64,000 nucleotides of DNA from Hymenobacter negativus (GTDB lineage Bacteria > Bacteroidota > Bacteroidia > Cytophagales > Hymenobacteraceae), in the NCBI RefSeq assembly GCF_017571495.1, contig NZ_JAGETZ010000001.1, positions 248,001-312,000 on the forward strand, given 5' to 3'. A model generated the notes under the pieces. The model saw only the letters and a program-made list of their open reading frames with translations, was not told where the DNA came from and did not search any database. A program made the translations under genes and the position numbers. Each line of letters opens with the position of its first letter. Within the stretch, counting starts at the first letter, position 1. Below are positions 62,576 through 64,000 of the stretch, piece by piece.

Positions 62576-63085
62576 ATGTCAACTTTCGCCGAAAAGGGCC
62601 TCAAAATATCCAAAAACGCGCTGTTTAACGTCTTTATCGGTCGCGCTACCAAACTACTAGGCAAGCCGTTCAAGGTCGTCGCCATTTTGAATGAGACGGC
62701 TGATAAGTTGGCCAGCAAAGAGAGCAAGGACAACAAGTTTAGGCAGCTTTTTGATGTTGCGCTGACCCTGGTGCGCCTGATACGGGCGTTCATCAGCGGC
62801 GAATACCGCAGCATCGAAACAGGCACCATCATATCCGGGCTGGCCGTGCTGCTCTACGTTCTGTCCCCTATCGACCTGGTACCTGATTTTATTCCGGTAA
62901 TCGGCTTTCTTGATGACCTTAGCCTGATTGGCTGGTTCGTGGGGAAATTTCAAGGCGAAATCAGCCGGTTTCGTCAATGGGAACAACGCAACCACAATGC
63001 CTCTAGCAGTAGTATTGACACCGCGGCTGAACCAGCGCATAGCGATGAAAATCAGCCGGTTGTTGCCGAGCTAGGACACTCTTAG
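62576..63085 (+). CDS. YkvA-family (DUF1232) membrane protein
   Basis: A 169-residue protein with the DUF1232 core: ISGLAVLLYVLSPIDLVPDF followed by IPVIGFLDDLSLIGWFVGKF, one or two membrane helices. The role of the family is unknown. It follows the amidoligase cluster by 86 bases in the same direction and ends at a strong terminator, so it might be the last gene of that transcript. Confidence 0.9.
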   Translation: MSTFAEKGLKISKNALFNVFIGRATKLLGKPFKVVAILNETADKLASKESKDNKFRQLFDVALTLVRLIRAFISGEYRSIETGTIISGLAVLLYVLSPIDLVPDFIPVIGFLDDLSLIGWFVGKFQGEISRFRQWEQRNHNASSSSIDTAAEPAHSDENQPVVAELGHS

Positions 63086-63113
63086 AATTCAGATAGTCAG
63101 CCATCATCTTTCC

Positions 63114-63143
63114 AAAAAGCTCTGGCTGCGCCAGAGCTTTTTT
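63114..63143 (+). terminator. Terminator of the YkvA gene
   Basis: AAAAAGCTCTGGC pairs with GCCAGAGCTTTTTT around a two- to three-base loop. Confidence 0.9.
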
Positions 63144-63215
63144 CGTAAGCAGCTTTTCCGCTAGCCAATTTCGCCAAAGCTGGCACGGATAAAGTTATAT
63201 TACGGTGTCTCCGTC

Positions 63216-63223
63216 TACATTTG
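63216..63223 (+). promoter_or_regulatory. Candidate -7 box for the 63263 gene
   Basis: TACATTTG fits TAnnTTTG and lies 40 bases before the ATG. Confidence 0.45.
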
Positions 63224-63262
63224 GCGGGGCACTTTCCTCCTCAGCCGTGCCGTTTTGCCAAT

Positions 63263-63562
63263 ATGCCGACTTTTGTGGTTTCCCTCCGCCTGCCCGATGC
63301 TTATGATGAGGAGTTTATTGCTCTCATCCCGCGTCATCGCGACTTTATCAACCGCCTGCTGAACGAAAAAATCGTGGAGGTGTATGCCATCAGCAGCGAC
63401 CGGAGTCGTGGCTGGGTTACCATCAACGGCGACGATGCCGCCGCCGTCCAGGCTTTAATCGAACAATTTCCGCTTTATCGGTTTCTCCACAGCGTGGAAA
63501 TTGATGAGCTATTTATTTTCGATAGCACGGCCTCACGCTTCCCACACATCAGCCTGAATTGA
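63263..63562 (+). CDS. Small protein of unknown function
   Basis: A 99-residue protein, MPTFVVSLRLPDAYDEEFIA at the start, with GWVTINGDDAAAVQALIEQF and an aromatic end. The alternating beta-alpha-beta pattern recalls the ferredoxin-like dimers of the muconolactone-isomerase/YCII type. No firm family. The ATG at 63263 is chosen; an earlier in-frame start overlaps the promoter box. Confidence 0.65.
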   Translation: MPTFVVSLRLPDAYDEEFIALIPRHRDFINRLLNEKIVEVYAISSDRSRGWVTINGDDAAAVQALIEQFPLYRFLHSVEIDELFIFDSTASRFPHISLN

Positions 63563-63597
63563 TTTTCCCCGCTGCAAACTCCATCTATTGCTTGTTT

Positions 63598-64000
63598 ATG
63601 CGCGTGTCATCCGCTTTTCGTTTTACTACATTTCGAGTACTTACGCCCCTGGGCATCTTTACGCTGCTAGCCGCCACTACTCCCGCGCCGCCCCCATCCC
63701 TCACCACCGAGCAGCTTACGGCGCGCATGAGTACAGCCATTGAAGGCCTGAAGTTTCTTCGCTGCACCGTGAAGGCGCAGGAACGAATTGAAGGCACCAT
63801 TCACCAGGCCCGCAGCATCATGAAGCTGACGTATAAGCCATTGCGTATCTACATAAAAAACCAAAAAGGGGTAGAAGTGCTGTGGCTGGCGGGCGAGAAC
63901 GGGGGCGATGCCTGGGTGTATCCGGCAGCTTTTCCCTACGTTACCCTCAGCCTCGACCCCAACGGCAAGCTGATGCGCAGCAACCAGCACCACACGGCCT
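63598..64000 (+). CDS. DUF1571 protein, N-terminal part, cut by the window edge
   Basis: 134 residues are visible. It starts with a signal peptide (TTFRVLTPLGIFTLLAA) and then shows the DUF1571 pattern, with LKFLRCTVKAQERIEG, YKPLRIYIKNQKGVEVLWLA and YVTLSLDPNGKLMRSNQHHT. The family is related in fold to lipoprotein carriers such as LolA. The role is unknown. The 3' part lies outside the window. Confidence 0.85.
   Translation, partial: MRVSSAFRFTTFRVLTPLGIFTLLAATTPAPPPSLTTEQLTARMSTAIEGLKFLRCTVKAQERIEGTIHQARSIMKLTYKPLRIYIKNQKGVEVLWLAGENGGDAWVYPAAFPYVTLSLDPNGKLMRSNQHHTA

Overview
The window looks like chromosomal DNA from a GC-rich Bacteroidota of the Hymenobacter/Cytophagales type. This rests on a SusC/SusD pair, a type IX secretion sorting domain, one-protein hybrid regulators, TAnnTTTG-like -7 promoter boxes, few Shine-Dalgarno sequences, and many Bacteroidota DUF families. 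I saw no rRNA, tRNA, CRISPR array or intact transposase. All calls were made by eye from sequence and family knowledge.

Region 1 (1-11.3 kb) is an RNA-repair island. It holds an intact hen1 (RNA 3'-terminal 2'-O-methyltransferase) and an intact pnkp (RNA kinase-phosphatase-ligase). They are separated and flanked by accessory genes: a VOC protein, a HAD protein resembling the phosphatases linked to RNA repair, DUF4844, unknown proteins and two paralogous lipoproteins. Three scars of the same two genes lie among the accessory genes: a pnkp 3' end at 1909-2008, a hen1 3' end at 6807-6935 and a pnkp 5' end at 8738-8791. Both intact enzymes also carry the same type of palindromic repeat, inserted in frame and translated into a similar extra peptide. 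This region is the strongest candidate for something new.

Region 2 (11.3-21 kb) holds unknown proteins, a GH1 beta-glucosidase, a glycosyltransferase next to a metallophosphoesterase, a secreted PPC/DUF296 protein, a NUDIX hydrolase and a HAD phosphatase. A 17.3-17.6 kb segment looks like a self-contained small transcription unit with its own promoter, hairpins and terminator, encoding a 39-residue hydrophobic peptide.

Region 3 (21-41.3 kb) is a polysaccharide utilisation locus. Nearly everything is on the minus strand: an SGNH hydrolase, a CE1-like esterase, two GH5 enzymes (one with a ricin-type lectin and a T9SS tail), three GH30 enzymes, a type-B carboxylesterase, SusD, SusC and a hybrid regulator that fuses a sugar-binding sensor, histidine kinase, receiver and AraC domain. 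The GH5/GH30 mix suggests a beta-1,3/1,6-glucan, but that is inference.

Region 4 (41.3-56.9 kb) holds a DEAD-box RNA helicase with a long leader, an XRE-type regulator, an L,D-transpeptidase, an M1 aminopeptidase, cyanophycinase, an aldo/keto reductase, isoaspartyl peptidase, DUF3127, an AlbA_2 protein, and an esterase-DinB fusion. An AT-rich, probably decayed stretch lies at 44.4-45.4 kb.

Region 5 (57-62.5 kb) is a co-directional cluster of an esterase, an ATP-grasp ligase, a GCS2 carboxylate-amine ligase, a class I glutamine amidotransferase and a second ATP-grasp-like protein. It looks like a pathway making an unknown amide-linked small molecule or peptide. The window ends with a YkvA protein, a small unknown protein and a truncated DUF1571 gene.
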